DNA from: Spongilla lacustris
Taxonomy: Eukaryota > Porifera > Demospongiae > Spongillida > Spongillidae
Direction of reading: 5' to 3'
Length of the DNA stretch: 64,000 nucleotides
Assembly (NCBI GenBank): GCA_949361645.1
Contig: OX442426.1
Coordinates: 5,135,327 to 5,199,326 of the forward strand
Below, in pieces: positions 23,601 to 36,415 of this stretch. A model generated the notes under the pieces. It was given only the letters and a program-made list of their open reading frames with translations. It was not told where the DNA came from and searched no databases. How positions within the stretch are numbered: the first letter of the stretch is position 1; every line of letters starts with the position of its first letter. The position numbers and the translations under genes were made by a program.

Positions 23601-26070
23601 TTAGCTTCCTGTCCCCTCTTGATCTTAAAATAATTCTCTGTGTTTCGTATGTGAGTGTTGCGTATGAGCAGTACCTGTTAAGGACCCAGTATAGCTAACC
23701 ATCATTTCATTGCTTAACCAAGGCTTCCTTTATTCCTATCCCTTCCTGTCCCCTCTTGATCGTAAAATAATTCTCTTTGTGAATGTTGCTTATGACTACT
23801 AACTGTTGAGGGCCCAGTATAGCTAACCCTCTTTTTATTACTTGAACAAGACTTCCATCTTTCCTACCCCATCCTGTCTCCTCTTGATCTTAAAATAATT
23901 TTCTGTGTTTTCATGGTGTGTGAGTGTTGCTTATGAGTACTACCTATTGAGGACCCAGTATAGCTAACCCTATTTTTATTACTTGAACAAGACTTCCTTG
24001 ATTCCTACCCCATCCTATTTCCTCTTGATCTTAAAATAATTCTCTGTGTTTTCATGGTGTGTGAGTGTTAGCTTATGATTACCACCTGTTGAGGACCCAG
24101 TATAGCTAACCATCTTTTCATTGGTTAACCTAGGCTTCCTTCTTTCCTATCCCTTCCTGTCCCCACTTGATCGTAAAATAATTCTCTTTGTGATTGTTGC
24201 TTATGACTACTAACTGTTGAGGGCCCAGAATAGCTAACCCTCTTTTTATTACTTGAACAATACTTCCATCTTTCCTACCCCATCCTGTCTCCTCTTGATC
24301 TTAAAATAATTTTCTGTGTTTTCATGGTGTGTGAGTGTTGCTTATGAGTACTACCTATTGAGGACCCAGTATAGCTAACCATCTTTTCATTGGTTAACCA
24401 AGGCTTCCTTCTTTCCTACCCCTTCCTGTCCCCTCTTGATCGTAAAATAATTCTCTTTGTGAGTGTTGCTTATGACTACTAACTGTTGAGGGCCCAGTAT
24501 AGCTAACCCTCTTTTTATTACTTGAACAATACTTCCATCTTTCCTACCCCATCCTGTCTCCTCTTGATCTTAAAATAATTTTCTGTGTTTTCATGGTGTG
24601 TGAGTGTTGCTTATGAGTACTACCTGTTGAGGACCCAGTATAGCTAACCATCTTTTCATTGGTTAACCAAGGCTTCCTTCTTTCCTATCCCTTCCTGTCC
24701 CCACTTGATCGTAAAATAATTCTCTTTGTGATTGTTGCTTATGACTACTAACTGTTGAGGGCCCAGTATAGCTAACCCTCTTTTTATTACTTGAACAATA
24801 CTTTCATCTTTCCTACCCCATCCTGTCTCCTCTTGATCTTAAAATAATTTTCTGTGTTTTCATGGTGTGTGAGTGTTGCTTATGAGTACTACCTATTGAG
24901 GACCCAGTATAGCTAACCATCTTTTCATTGGTTAACCAAGGCTTCCTTCTTTCCTACCCCTTCCTGTCCCCTCTTGATCGTAAAATAATTCTCTTTGTGA
25001 GTGTTGCTTGTGACTACTAACTGTTGAGGGCCCAGTATAGCTAACCCTCTTTTTATTACTTGAACAAGACTTCCATCTTTCCTACCCCATCGTGTCTCCT
25101 CTTGATCTTAAAATAATTTTCTGTGTTTTCATGGTGTGTGAGTGTTGCTTATGAGTACTACCTATTGAGGACCCAGTATAGCTAACCATCTTTTCATTGG
25201 TTAACCAAGGCTTCCTTCTTTCCTACCCCTTCCTGTCCCCTCTTGATCGTAAAATAATTCTCTTTGTGAGTGTTGCTTATGACTACTAACTGTTGAGGGC
25301 CCAGTATAGCTAACCCTCTTTTTATTACTTGAACAATACTTCCATCTTTCCTACCCCATCCTGTCTCCTCTTGATCTTAAAATAATTTTCTGTGTTTTCA
25401 TGGTGTGTGAGTGTTGCTTATGAGTACTACCTATTGAGGACCCAGTATAGCTAACCATCTTTTCATTGCTTAACAAAGACTTCCTTCTTTCCTTCACCTA
25501 GCTTCCTGTCCCCTCTTGATCTTAAAATAATTGTCTGCGTGAGTGTTGCGTTTGAGTACTACCTGTTGAGGACCCTTTATAGCTATCCATCTTTTCATTG
25601 GTTAACCAAGGCTTCCTTTTTTCCTAACCCTTCCTGTGCCCTCTTGATCTTAAAATAATTCTCTTTGTTTGCATGGTTTGTGAGTGTTGCATTTGAGTAC
25701 TAACTGTTGAGGACCCAGTATAGCTAACCATCTTTTCATTGCTTAACCAAGGCTTCCTTCTTTTCTACCCCTTCCTGTCCCCTCTATATCTTAAAACCTA
25801 AGATGCAATTATCTGTGTTTGGTGTAGGTGTTGCTTATGAGTACTACATGTAGTGTGCCGCCTATTGTTTTAAAGCCCTCTTTTCATTGCTTAGCCCAGG
25901 GGTTTTTTTCTTTCCTGCCCCTACCTCTCCCCTCATAATTCTCTGTGTTTCATGTGTGAGTGTTGCTTATGAGTACTACCTGTTGAGGACCAAGCATAGC
26001 TAACCATCTTTTCATTGGTTAACCAAGGCTTCCTTTATTCATACTGCTTCTTGTTCCCTCTTGATCTTTT
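17630..26070 (+). repeat. Satellite array, roughly 130-bp monomers, higher-order structure
   Basis: More than sixty monomers of about 125-140 bp repeat in tandem. The landmarks in each are CCTGTCCCCTCTTGATCTTA, AATAATTCTCTGTG, GAGTGTTGCTTATGAGTACT, TGTTGAGGACCCAGTATAGC and ACCAAGGCTTCCTTCTTTCC. Two subtypes alternate; one has GAGGGCCCAGTATAGC and TTTTTATTACTTGAACAAG. From about 24100 to 25500 a dimer of about 268 bp is almost homogeneous. A longer block recurs with a shift near 1.76 kb (CTCTGGACTTAAAATAA at 18470 and 20234). Confidence 0.9.
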
Positions 26071-27430
26071 ACAATTCTCTACATGTTTGTTGTGTGAGTT
26101 GTATAGCTAACTTTCTTTTAGTTTGTGTGCTCTGATTTGTTGTTAAGTCAGGGTGTGCTTTAATGAATTTGCATTATGTTGCAATTGAGATATGAACGTA
26201 CATGTAGTATTTAATAGTCATTACAATTCTGTTATGTCTGTTATGTCTTTTAGTGAGCTACTTTATGGATTTTGCAGAATCAAGGGTCCTCTTGCTTGGC
26301 ATAGTAGTGCTTGGCCTGTTAGAGGCTTTTTACAAACATGAAGGTGCCTAATTGAATTCATAAAAGACTAGGTTTTATATGAATTTGATTTGCATTGTTC
26401 CTTCTAGTGAGAGATGTTACTGATATGAGTGTACACCATCTGTCTTGTTTATCAGTCCTGTTTTGCCCAGCATAGGTGAAGGTTGGGTATCCATTCATAC
26501 ATTTGAACTCACTGAATTTAGTGTCTTGGTTATGTGTAACTTACAGCTAGTCTCTGCATATGAAAATTCCAATACATATACACAATGTATGGGGACGATT
26601 GATGTTTTTAAGAGTTGTGTGCTTGCATGATAATGTCCCAGGTCATAGTGCTTGTATGGATGGAAACTCTCTGCTTAAATAGTGTCAGGTGTGCTTTAAT
26701 TTTCAACTCATAGCATAATGTAACGGATATACATGTAATTGTTCATTCTGTTGAAGGTACTTACAAAAACTGCATTGATGTGAGGGTGTACTTTCATAGA
26801 AGATGTAAGTTGTGAGCTTCTAAACATGTACATTTAGTTCGTACATTTTGAAAGCAGGCACAATCAAAAGGAGTGTAATGAAGTAGTGAGCCCATCTACA
26901 TGTACCCATACTTTAGCACACTCATTATGACCTGAAAACTGATTCAAGGCCAAGTCTCGCAACATGATGCATTAGAAATCTACATTAGCTGGAGGCTTGC
27001 AATATTAGTTCATGCTTTAAAATGAAAGTACACAACAGGTGTCTGTATAAAGACGAAAGCCTACCTATACACAAGCAACAACAAATTTTTAACTAGATGC
27101 ATGAATGATACTGATATCATAATGAAAATAACACCTCTTTTAAAAACAATCTACAGTTGTAATTATCTAACCTTACTTTTAAAGACACTAAGTGACACAG
27201 CTCTTTGCTCACAATGTTTTAATTACAACAATACACGTATGTACAAATCTTTGCGGATTACATTACTAGATGCTGTCTTTAAAATTGCAATTATATCCAA
27301 ACCTACAGGTGTATTTTATGCAGAGATTTTACTTTTATCAGTAATAACAAGCTCTTTAAAATAAAACACACCATCACTTACCACAGGTTTACACACCTCA
27401 AAAGCATGCACAATAATTTTACTTCTTTTT
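26070..27430. other. Unique core of the giant element
   Basis: This 1.36-kb stretch separates the two oppositely oriented satellite arrays. It is AT-rich, without convincing ORFs. The longest open stretches (26445-26630 and 27101-27364) show no recognisable product. Confidence 0.6.
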
Positions 27431-29155
27431 GGATACTGATGAAAAGAGGGTTAGCTATACCGGGCCCTCAAGACTTAGTACTCATATGCAACACTCACAC
27501 AGAGAATTATTTTAAGATCAAGATCAGACAGGAAGGGGAACGAAAGAAGGAAGCCTTGGTTAACCAATGAAAAGATGGATAGCTGTAGTGGGTCCTCAAC
27601 AGGTAGTACTCATAAGCAACACTCACACACCATGCAAACACAGAGAACTATTTTAAGATCAAGAGGGGACAGGAAGCTAGGTGTAGGAAAGAAGGAAGTC
27701 TTTGTTAAGCAATGAAAAGATGGATAGCTATACTGGGTCCTCAACAGGTAGTACTCATAAGCAACACTCACACACCATGAAAATACAGAGAATTATTTTA
27801 AGATCAATAGGGGACAGGAAGGGGTAGGAAAGAAGGAAGCCTTGGTTAAGCAATGAAAAGATGGTTAGCTATACTGGGTCCTCAACAGGTAGTACTCATA
27901 AGCAACACTCACACACCATGCAAACACAGAGAATTATTTTAAGATCAAGAGGGGACAGGAAGCTAGGTGTAGGAAAGAAGGAAATCTTTGTTAAGCAATG
28001 AAAAGATGGATAGCCATACTGGGTCCTCAACAGGTAGTACTCATAAGCAACACACACACACACACACCATAAAAACACAGAGATATATTTCAAGATCAAG
28101 AGGAGACAGGATGGGGTAGGAAAGAAGGAAGTCTTGTTCAAGTAATAAAAAGAGGGTTAGCTATACTGGGCCCTCAACAGGTAGTACTCATAAGCAACAC
28201 ACACACCAGGCAAACACAGAGAATTATTTTAAGATCAAGAGGGGACAGGAACAGGTAGGTAAGAAGGAAACCTTGGTTAAGCAATGAAAAGATGGTTAGC
28301 TATACTGGGCCCTCAACAGGTAGTACTCATACGCAACACTAACACATCATACAATTAAAAGGATCGAGGGGGATAGGAAGGGACCGTAGGAAAGAAGGAA
28401 GCCTAGTTTAAGGAACTAAAAGAAGGTTAGCTATACCACATACACAACAAACATGTAGAGAATTGTAAAAGATCAAGAGTGAACAAGAAGCAGTACGAAA
28501 GAAGGAAGCCTTGGTTAAGCAATAAAAAGAGGGTTAGCTATACTGGGTCCTCAACAGGTAGTTCTCATAAGCAACAGTAACACAGAGAATTATTTTAAGA
28601 TCAAGAGGGGATATGAAGGGGTATTAAAGATTGTAGCCTGGGTTAAGCAATGAAAAGAGGGTTTTAAAACTACATGTATAGTCGGCCCTTTACATGTAGT
28701 ACTCATAAGCAATACCCATACCAAACACAGAGAATTGCATGGTAGGATTTTAAGATCTAGAGGGGACAGGAAGGGGTAGGAAAGAAGGAAGCCTTGGTTA
28801 AGCAATGAAAAGATGGTTAGCTATACTGGGTCCTCAACAGGTAGTACTCATAAGCAACACTCACGCATCATACAAAGAGAAGGATCGAGGGGGATAGGAA
28901 GGGACTGTAGGAAAGAAGGAAGCCTAGGTTAAGGAACTAAAAGGTTAGCTACACTACTCACACAACAAACATGTAGAGAATTGTAAAAGATCAAGAGGGA
29001 ACAAGAAGCAGTACGAAAGAAGGAAGCCTTGGTTCACCAATGAAAAGATGGTTAGCTATACTGGGTCCTCAACAGGTAGTACTCATAAGCAACACTCACG
29101 CATCAAATACAGAAAATTATTTTAAGACCAAGAGGAGACAGGATGGGGTAGGAAG
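27430..29155 (-). repeat. Satellite array, inverted orientation
   Basis: About thirteen monomers of the same satellite, now reversed: landmarks AGCTATACTGGGTCCTCAAC, AGGTAGTACTCATAAGCAAC and AGATCAAGAGGGGACAGGAA. Monomers here are more diverged in places. Several near 28330-29000 are shortened or carry TACATGTAG instead of the usual CCTGTTGAG equivalent. Confidence 0.85.
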
Positions 29156-31348
29156 GCACACTTTTATTCGAACTTTTAAAAGCTAGACTTGCAACTGTAC
29201 ATGTACATGTACATGTAGTACTCATAAGCATATTATAATCTGTGAACTACATGTAGCTAACAAAACATGATGCTTTCTTAAGACGTACAGCTGAATTCCC
29301 AAACATTTAACCCTTTTTATGCTACCACTAATTCGACACACAATTGCTCACAACATGGCGAAATGACACCACTCGTAAATCCAAGCATCACAAAACCACT
29401 TGCAACATTAGTCGATACTAAAGTAATTCTTCAAATCATAACAGGTATCTCCTAGACATGGAAGCCTAGTATCCATGCTTAAGCAACAGCACAGATTGTG
29501 ATCTACATTTGTAGTAACTAGCTATAGGACTCATGACTTTATTAAGCACAACCTATCTTAAAAAACAGCACTCATCTTAGGTGCTTTAAAAAAAGGATTT
29601 TTTGATTCATCTCTAATCGATCATCTAATGGGTTGCAAAATTAGAAATTTAAGCACACTCTGCATGAAGGAACTCTTAAAGCAGAGGGTCTATATCCATA
29701 AGCAGCAGTTAGCACACATTATGGTAAGGAAATAGCTATATAAAATTACAACTTATTGCAAGCAAATTCCATTACTGAAGCCATGAAATCACATAAATCA
29801 ACCCTACCCTTACTTAAGCACACCATGATATGGGAACTAGCTAACAGGCTTGCAAAGTAACACATTGACAATGCAACTATGAGTGGCTTGTCTAAGTCGT
29901 TAAATTTTTTTTGATCTGAGATGTCTTCTCTTAAAACTTATCTAAAACCTTGTTGGAGGCTTGAAACATGTTGATCGATAGTCTACCAACCAGCACATAA
30001 GCAACAGCAAGAATTTTAAACAATGATGCAAAGCACACCTTTCTTTAAACGAAAACCGCAACATTCCCCAACATCCAAAACCTGCAGGTGTATTTTTAAA
30101 CAGAGATTACCTTAACCTTACTTTCAAAGAAACAATAGACACAGCTAAAAGCTCACAGGTTTCCAAGAACATTCTTTAACATACACTATGATCCTCTTAA
30201 ATAACATTCTTCCCTATCATAGTCCGTATTGCACTTGCAACTTAATGTCAAAGGATGCTTTTGCAAATTCCAAGTACCATAATCATTTTCTATACACAAA
30301 AGCTTGCAACATTTTTAAACTACACCCTCATAAGTTGTCTTTTTAAAGGTACATAACAAGAGTCTATACTAAAGCAAAGCATCCACCAATATTTATGCAC
30401 ACACAGACATGATTTGAAAACCAGCTAATAGGTTCATTTGTGTGCAACAACAACAACAAAAAAAAAAAACTAGTCATCCTAATCATCCAAAAATTTCATT
30501 ACTGAATGCCATGAAATGAAATCACATAAATCAACCATACCCAGCTAACAGGCTTGCAAAGTAATACAATGAAAATGAAACCATCGTGCAGTGGCTTGTC
30601 TAAGTCGTTAAAAAAAATTGATGTGGGATGCCTTCTCTTTAAAGAAAAAAAACAATAACTTATCTAAAACCTAGCTGCAGTCTTGAAACATTAGTCAGAT
30701 ACCTAAGAATTTGATCGATAGTCTACCAACCAGCACATTTTTGCGTGTACTGTGTAATAACAGTTTAACGTGTGCGTCTCCGTTTCCTAACTCACAGAAT
30801 GGCATTACATGTCAAATTCATATCAACCCGTAGTACCTGCCGCTCGGTTTAGTGCCTGTCTGTACGATAGTGCTAATTGGTGCGCACTACATCGGATGTA
30901 AACATGTTAATTGGCACTGACTCGTAACACCCACAAAGGAGGTGGGGCATTGCATTAAAATAAAAAAGAAGATCCGCCTCCGAATTGTATCACGTGATTG
31001 AGATTGGTTATTTTATCACAGAATTAAGTCTTAGGACGAGGTCGTGTGCGCATGCGTACGCGAAGAGAAATAGGTAGAGGGTTGCAGTTTTAGTTGTGAA
31101 TGTGAAAAAAATCCAATATTTTGAACGAAGCTTCACAATCGATACGTGAACACATACGAACTTTCAAAATCAGTTAATCTATTGTGCTTATTAAAATTAA
31201 TTAGCATGATTAATAATGTATCAATTAAAAGGATGGAAAAAAATTTGAGGAAACCGACCAACTCAGTTTAAAAATATGAGATTTTTTGCTTAATCCTATC
31301 AAAAGTTATTCCCGTTCAAAAGCGTTGCGTTCTTTCGTAGACACCCTG

Positions 31349-33038
31349 TATGTGCTTATTATTTTAGAAATTAAGTTATGGTACAGTAATATAATGCCAT
31401 GCCCACTCCAGGCCCTTAGCCAGGAAGGGGGGGGGGGGGGGGCCAAGAGGCTGAGTTCCCCCCCCAGGCCCGTAGCCAGGTTGTGTGTTGGGGGGGTGCA
31501 AAGTATGTTATAAGTGGACTCAACCAGTGGTGTAGCCGGGATAATACATGTAGCAATGCATGTATGTGCATGTGTGAATCTGGCCAATGCGGAAATGCCG
31601 TAAGAATGAAGCATCGCAAATTCCTTTGCATTTGAATACAAAATTGCATGTAAGACATAACAATTTGCAATAGTTGCCCAGGGCAATGCACAATTCAAGG
31701 CAGCTCATGCTACAGATGTATGAAATATTAAAAGCAAATATGGTTAAAGTCTTCCTCTACTACACAGTCCTATTTACTACCTCAAAGGAAGGCTGGTACC
31801 ACATTTTCATTATTTGGTTCATACAATGTAGTAAATCTAGCCAAATGCGGTATAGAATAAGTGTTGTGATTGTTTTTTGCAATTGACTGAATAAAATAAC
31901 TAAATCAAAAGCTCTATGCAAAGCTGCTGGGGCAATGCACAATTGCAATCACGTGCATAGCATACGGCAGCTTACCCTGCATGCAGATATACATGAAAGC
32001 AAATGTGGTTATTACATAGTACTATTTACTACTTGTTAAAGGGAGGCTGGTACCACGTTTTCATTATTACAAAGTAGTACTGAAATCTGGCCATGCAATG
32101 CCGTAGGATTGAAGAGTCACAAATCTATTTTGCAATTCAGTACAAAATTGCAAGACCAGGCAAAAGTTGCAAAGCTGATGTGATGGAGGAGCTTACAGCT
32201 ATATAGTGCTCCTAGTTCCCAGACCCTCCCATACCCATCCCTACATGCAGTATAAAAACTATTCCGCTCTGTTACTAGTTAGTTCCATGCCCTTATTATT
32301 TTCCCTCTCCGGACCACCCTACAGGCTTATAGCTATTGCCGGGCCTTGCCATGCCATAAACCTCAGACACCGTGCCACAGTCATAAATTTCTTTCGGTTA
32401 GATGCTTCGTCACCAGCTGCAGTCAGCTTTTACACAGATGGAACGGAACACTACATGCGTAGATACATATCACGACCATCATCTTTAGTTAGTGGATTCA
32501 AGACCTCTTTTGAAACCATTGTGGCCAATAAGTTATTTCCTTCGCACCAAACATTGTGGTCATATGGTTGGGGGAGGGTACTTGAGAACTGACTTCGATT
32601 CTATGTGATATATAATTATCCACACTGGGTATATGCACACAATTTTATCAGTATATATCCTTTTTCGAGGTGGACCTTGGGCAATAAGGGTCGAGCCATA
32701 GCCCGAATTGATCCCGTACCAGTGCTCTTACATGCACTCGATCGTGCACATGGCAGTTCTTATTAATACATGTGTAGATTGCACAATAAAATATTCATAG
32801 CCTGCAAAGCGGACCTCGCATCCAGTGGGGGGGTGCAATTGCGCATTGCACCCCCCTGGCTACGGGCCTGCCCCCCTCATGCAAGGGAGACCCCACACAC
32901 ATATACACATTTGCATTTGGCTAAATGTGAGGGGACCTCCCCCACTTTCAAAAGTCCTGCTATCGATCCCCCCCCCGTCAAATGTCCTGGCTACGGGCAT
33001 GCACTCATAGTCTAATTCACTGTATTCTATCCTTGCAG
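31349..33038. repeat. Intervening repeats before integrase exon 4
   Basis: Several G- or C-run repeats carry the phrase GGCCCGTAGCCAGG or its complement (31411, 31464, 32868, 32985). A unit of about 260 bp, with landmarks GGCAATGCACAATT and GGCTGGTACCAC, is repeated at about 31675-31900 and 31925-32150. A 128-codon open stretch at 32206-32592 has no recognisable product. No real gene is seen. Confidence 0.55.
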
Positions 33039-35349
33039 ATTTTTATGAGAATGGGATTGCCCAAGATCATTACAACAGACAATGGCACTGAATTCAAAAA
33101 CGAATTAAACAAGCACCTTATGGATCTCCTAGGTATAGATCACCGGCTGACAACAGCGTACCATCCACAGGTCTGTAATATGTCTGCATTCATTTTTTCC
33201 ATGCTACAATAAATTATTGCGTATGTTAAAAAGTAGTGAAGCCATTTTTGAAGTTAAATCCAATTATTACTTAAAGCAATGAGAAGAAATGTTTAAGGAA
33301 CAACACTGTAGATTTAATATTTTGTTGTCTCAATACCTAAAAGGAAGACAGACCGTTTCCATATTTAATAAGGGTTAATGGACTCGTATAAATTTAAATG
33401 ATTGGTAGAATACCATTAAAATTATGCTTTTATCCAATGCCAACTTTGCATTCATTTTATAGGCCAATGGTCTTGTTGAAAGACTTAATCAGACCTTGCA
33501 AAATATGATTGTCAAATTTTGCAACGTGAAGAAAACCAATTGGGATGATGTTCTGAATACCTGTGTTTTTGCATACAACACTTCTTGCCACGAAAGCACA
33601 CTTTATACGCCGTTTGAGATTATGTTTGGGAGAAAGGCAATTCTACCAATTGATTTCCAAATGCATGTAGACATAGCAGAGAAAGTTGAGGAACCTTTTA
33701 ACCCAAATGCTTCTGACATAGAACGAATTACTGATGAAAGAATAAAGGTACTGAAACAAGCAAAAGCAAATATTCAATTGGCACAAAAGAAGCAGAAGCT
33801 AGAATATGACCGGAAACATGCTAACCCAAAAGCCTATGAATTAGGTGCAAAAGTCCTAAAAAAGGATTTCAAAAGGAAAAAAAGGAGAGGAGGATAATTG
33901 GACTACAAGTATGTGGGCCCATTTACTATAACAAAGTGTCTTGGAAAAGGTTTGTACTCACTTCAGTCAATTGAAAACCCAGATGTAGTCATCAAGAGCG
34001 TAAATGGTGTCCACATCAAACCATATCTTACCCCACACAGTACTTTTAGTACACATTCAAGCTCAAACTCATCCAGTTACACACCACCAGTAGATAAATC
34101 AGTTCTTCATAAGACTGAGGTTGTACTTTCCAGTGGTGATTCATTCCACAAGAGAGGTGACTCATCAGCAAGTAGTCCTACATCCAAGTCTCAGCACTCC
34201 AAAGAATCAGAGGCCACTCTCCAACATCTTAGTGCTAGCAAACAACATATGGAAGAGCATTATTATGCTGATAATCACTTAAGTAATGTTCAAGATGATG
34301 GCAATCCGCTGTATGCGTGGAAGTGTGTGACATATACATTAGAAGGCTGTAAAAGTGAAAGCTTAATGTCTTTGATCATGAAAGTACTCAAATGGGTGAC
34401 CTTGCATTTGTATTGGAGTCTTCCAAGCATATCACAGTACCTGAATTGCCAAATCCCCATAGTGAGATGGTTACAAGTACTCCAACTTTAAGTGGAGGAT
34501 ATTTTACACCAATGGAAGATGGAAACTTATCTCCAATACCAGTTTGTAATGTGCTGAGCCACTATAAGGAGAGCTGTATTCAACCTGCACTTTCCACCAC
34601 TGCATGCCTCTATCCCAAACCCCACATCCTCGCCTGCTTGTCCATCACAGGTTCCTCAAACTAGCAGTTGTCCACAGAGAGATTTTCCAAAGAGTCCAAA
34701 TTCACAAATGCAATTAAAAATTGCTATCACAAAGGATAAATGTCATTTGAAAAGCAAACACCATAAGAGCCACAGTGAAAAACGTGAAGTGATTCCTAGT
34801 GAAGAAAGTAAGTGATTATGATTATATTCAATTTTATAAAAATTATTGCATTTGTTTATTTCCACAGAACAAAAGAAATCTCAAGGGTTACAAGTTTGGA
34901 TACCACGACTGCATGAACCTACTAGCTGAAGATAACCAGGCCATTGAAGAAGGAAAATGGTTATCAGATCGTGTTATAAATGCTGCATAGGAACTACTGA
35001 AATCCATCAATACTTCCATTGGCGGGCTACAAAATGCCTTGTTGGCACAAAACTTGCAATTCACTATTGAAAGAGACAGGTTTGTACAAATTTTACATGT
35101 TTCGGGGAATCACTAGATTACAATAGCAAATAATGGATGCACAGGTGGAGAGATAAAGGTTTATGATAGCATGGGACATTCAGATCTTCCAGAGGAGACT
35201 AAGCAGCAAGTAGCTGCGTTCAGTCAATAAGATCACACTGACATTTCAGACTGTTCAACGGCAACAAGATAGCAGCAGTTGTGGTCTATAGCTAGCTATA
35301 TAAAAGTAATAAACTATAATTATTGCAATCAGCTGGTAATGGTTACAAA

Positions 35350-35610
35350 TTACAAATTACAGATACAGAAACTGAGTCTGAGATACATAACATGCAGCGA
35401 TGCAAGCATGACACACGCCTCCAAATGTTGAGGGAGAAGGTTCCATCTCTGGCGCTGTTGAACTCGCGAAAACACCCGCTCATATGGAGCTGAAGAAGCA
35501 GGAATAGCTAAATACTTCCTGGCAAGCTTTGCAATTGTGGGAAATTGGCCATCGTGCATTTTCCACCACGCTAGAGGGTCAATAGGGGAATTTGCATCTA
35601 TGATTGATCA
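35350..35610 (-). pseudogene. hAT-family transposase C-terminal fragment
   Basis: Minus-strand translation from about 35607 reads SPIDPLAWWKMHDGQFP, then LARKYLAIPASSAPYERVFS, and NLLPQHLEACVML. This is the hAT C-terminal dimerisation block, where the run from LARKYL to ERVFS is diagnostic. The frame closes before 35610 on the upstream side, so only the tail of a transposase remains. It lies just downstream of the Ulp1-like remnant in opposite orientation. Confidence 0.8.
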
Positions 35611-35719
35611 TTCGGGCCTCAGGAACAAGCAGCCATGCATCATACTTAATACATTGTTTAATAATATCATAATGTTTTGTGGTTAGCAATGAAATTTTAA
35701 TAAATTGTTTAATAACATC

Positions 35720-35815
35720 AATTTATCCGACCTGGCAGGTCGGCCTGGCAGGCCGGGCCTTTCAGGCCGGCCGGTCACAGGCCGGACCCCGGCCTGACTT
35801 TCGGCAACCCTGGGT
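35720..35815. repeat. GC-rich GGCCGG palindromic stretch
   Basis: Overlapping GGCAGGTCGGCC, CAGGCCGG and CCGGCCGG palindromes are packed into about 95 bp. No coding signal is seen here or up to 36160. Confidence 0.4.
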
Positions 35816-36159
35816 GGTAGGAAAGAACTTTACATGTCCGATCGTTTCAAGCACCCGACAACGCAGCAAGTTTTACTTGATAGACGTGCTACACTATCCT
35901 TACGCTTTGCCCCCAATGTAAAATTCTACGTATAAAATCGCTTCGTCACATGACATCACCATAGATATTATAGTAACTTACTTTAATATCTATGACATCA
36001 CGAGATCCATGCAACCCCTCTATATAAGCAGCTGCAGACACGTTTACAGCAGGCAGTTCTAATTCAGCAAAGGTCACCAAGCCAATAAAAACGGCTCGTT
36101 AACAAAGAGAACTCTGAGTTTAAGATATCAGAATAAAGGTAGGCCTATCAATAAAATTA

Positions 36160-36415
36160 AAAAGAGGCCTATATATTCAACGAGCGGGAGGAGGGCTGTC
36201 CGCCTTCGGCCGATTCAACGAGCGGGGGAGGGGGGGGGGGGGGGGGGGGGGGGGCTGTCACGTAAAAACTGCGTGCAAAAAAAAAAGTATTTTGGACAAA
36301 AGGGCCCCGGGGTTGCAACCCCCAACCCCCTGTATCCGCCCCTGGGAATCTAAGCATTGGAACGAATACACTAAGCAACATATTACTGAACACACTCCTG
36401 GCAGAGAAAAGGCGG
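36160..36415. repeat. Direct repeat unit 1 (TTCGGCCGATTCAACGAGCG, poly-G)
   Basis: The unit reads TTCGGCCGATTCAACGAGCG, a G run, CTGTCACGTAAAA, CTGCGTGCAAAAAA and TATTTTGGACAAAAGGGCC. It ends in AACGAATACACTAAGCAACA and CTCCTGGCAGAGAAAA. The same series, slightly diverged, recurs at 37370-37520. Confidence 0.7.

Larger units (their letters stand above)
15437..31348. mobile_element. Giant 15.9-kb element with 2.2-kb terminal inverted repeats
   Basis: The left end reads TA/CAGGGTGTCTACGAAAGAAC and the right end is its reverse complement followed by TA. The target site therefore looks like the TA duplication of Tc1/mariner-like elements, and CAGGGTGT is a common start for that group. The arms at 15437 to about 17630 and about 29155 to 31348 are inverted copies with few differences. 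Each contains an internal direct repeat (TGTGCTGGTTGGTAGACTAT at 16048 and 16786 on the left). Inside are satellite arrays in opposite orientation and a unique core. No ORF longer than about 100 codons looks real, so it is non-autonomous. It sits in what was an intron of the integrase gene. Confidence 0.85.
14616..35230 (+). pseudogene. Gypsy/Ginger-type integrase plus Ulp1-like peptidase, decayed and split
   Basis: Exons with good splice sites are 14616-14807, 14884-15045, 15120-15362, 33039-33170 and 33463 to about 34807; a further exon starts at 34868. They encode an HHCC zinc-binding domain (CHVDP..GHMG...CDICQ), then an integrase core. First Asp is in GIDFVGPL, second in TTDNGTEF, Glu in ANGLVERLNQ, so the DDE triad is visible. 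Downstream, 34900-35230 reads like a C48 (Ulp1) peptidase: EGKWLSDRVINAA, GGLQNALLAQ, FVQILHVSGNH and YDSMGH. Breaks: TAG at 15267, TAA at 33895, TAG after NAA (34988), TAG after GNH (about 35116), and frameshifts near 34360 and 34915. A 17.7-kb interval between exons 3 and 4 holds the giant element. The family (Ginger DNA transposon, GIN1 or KRBA2-like gene) is not resolved. Confidence 0.7.

Noticed and set aside
17630..26070. CRISPR-like or gene-cluster interpretation of the array
   Set aside because: Units are contiguous without unique spacers and the genome is eukaryotic.
31306..31698. Minus-strand 130-codon frame
   Set aside because: It crosses a G run, the TIR end and a dispersed repeat; no domain is visible.
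32206..32592. Plus-strand 128-codon frame
   Set aside because: No homology, no splice context, inside repeat-rich sequence; kept only as a note.
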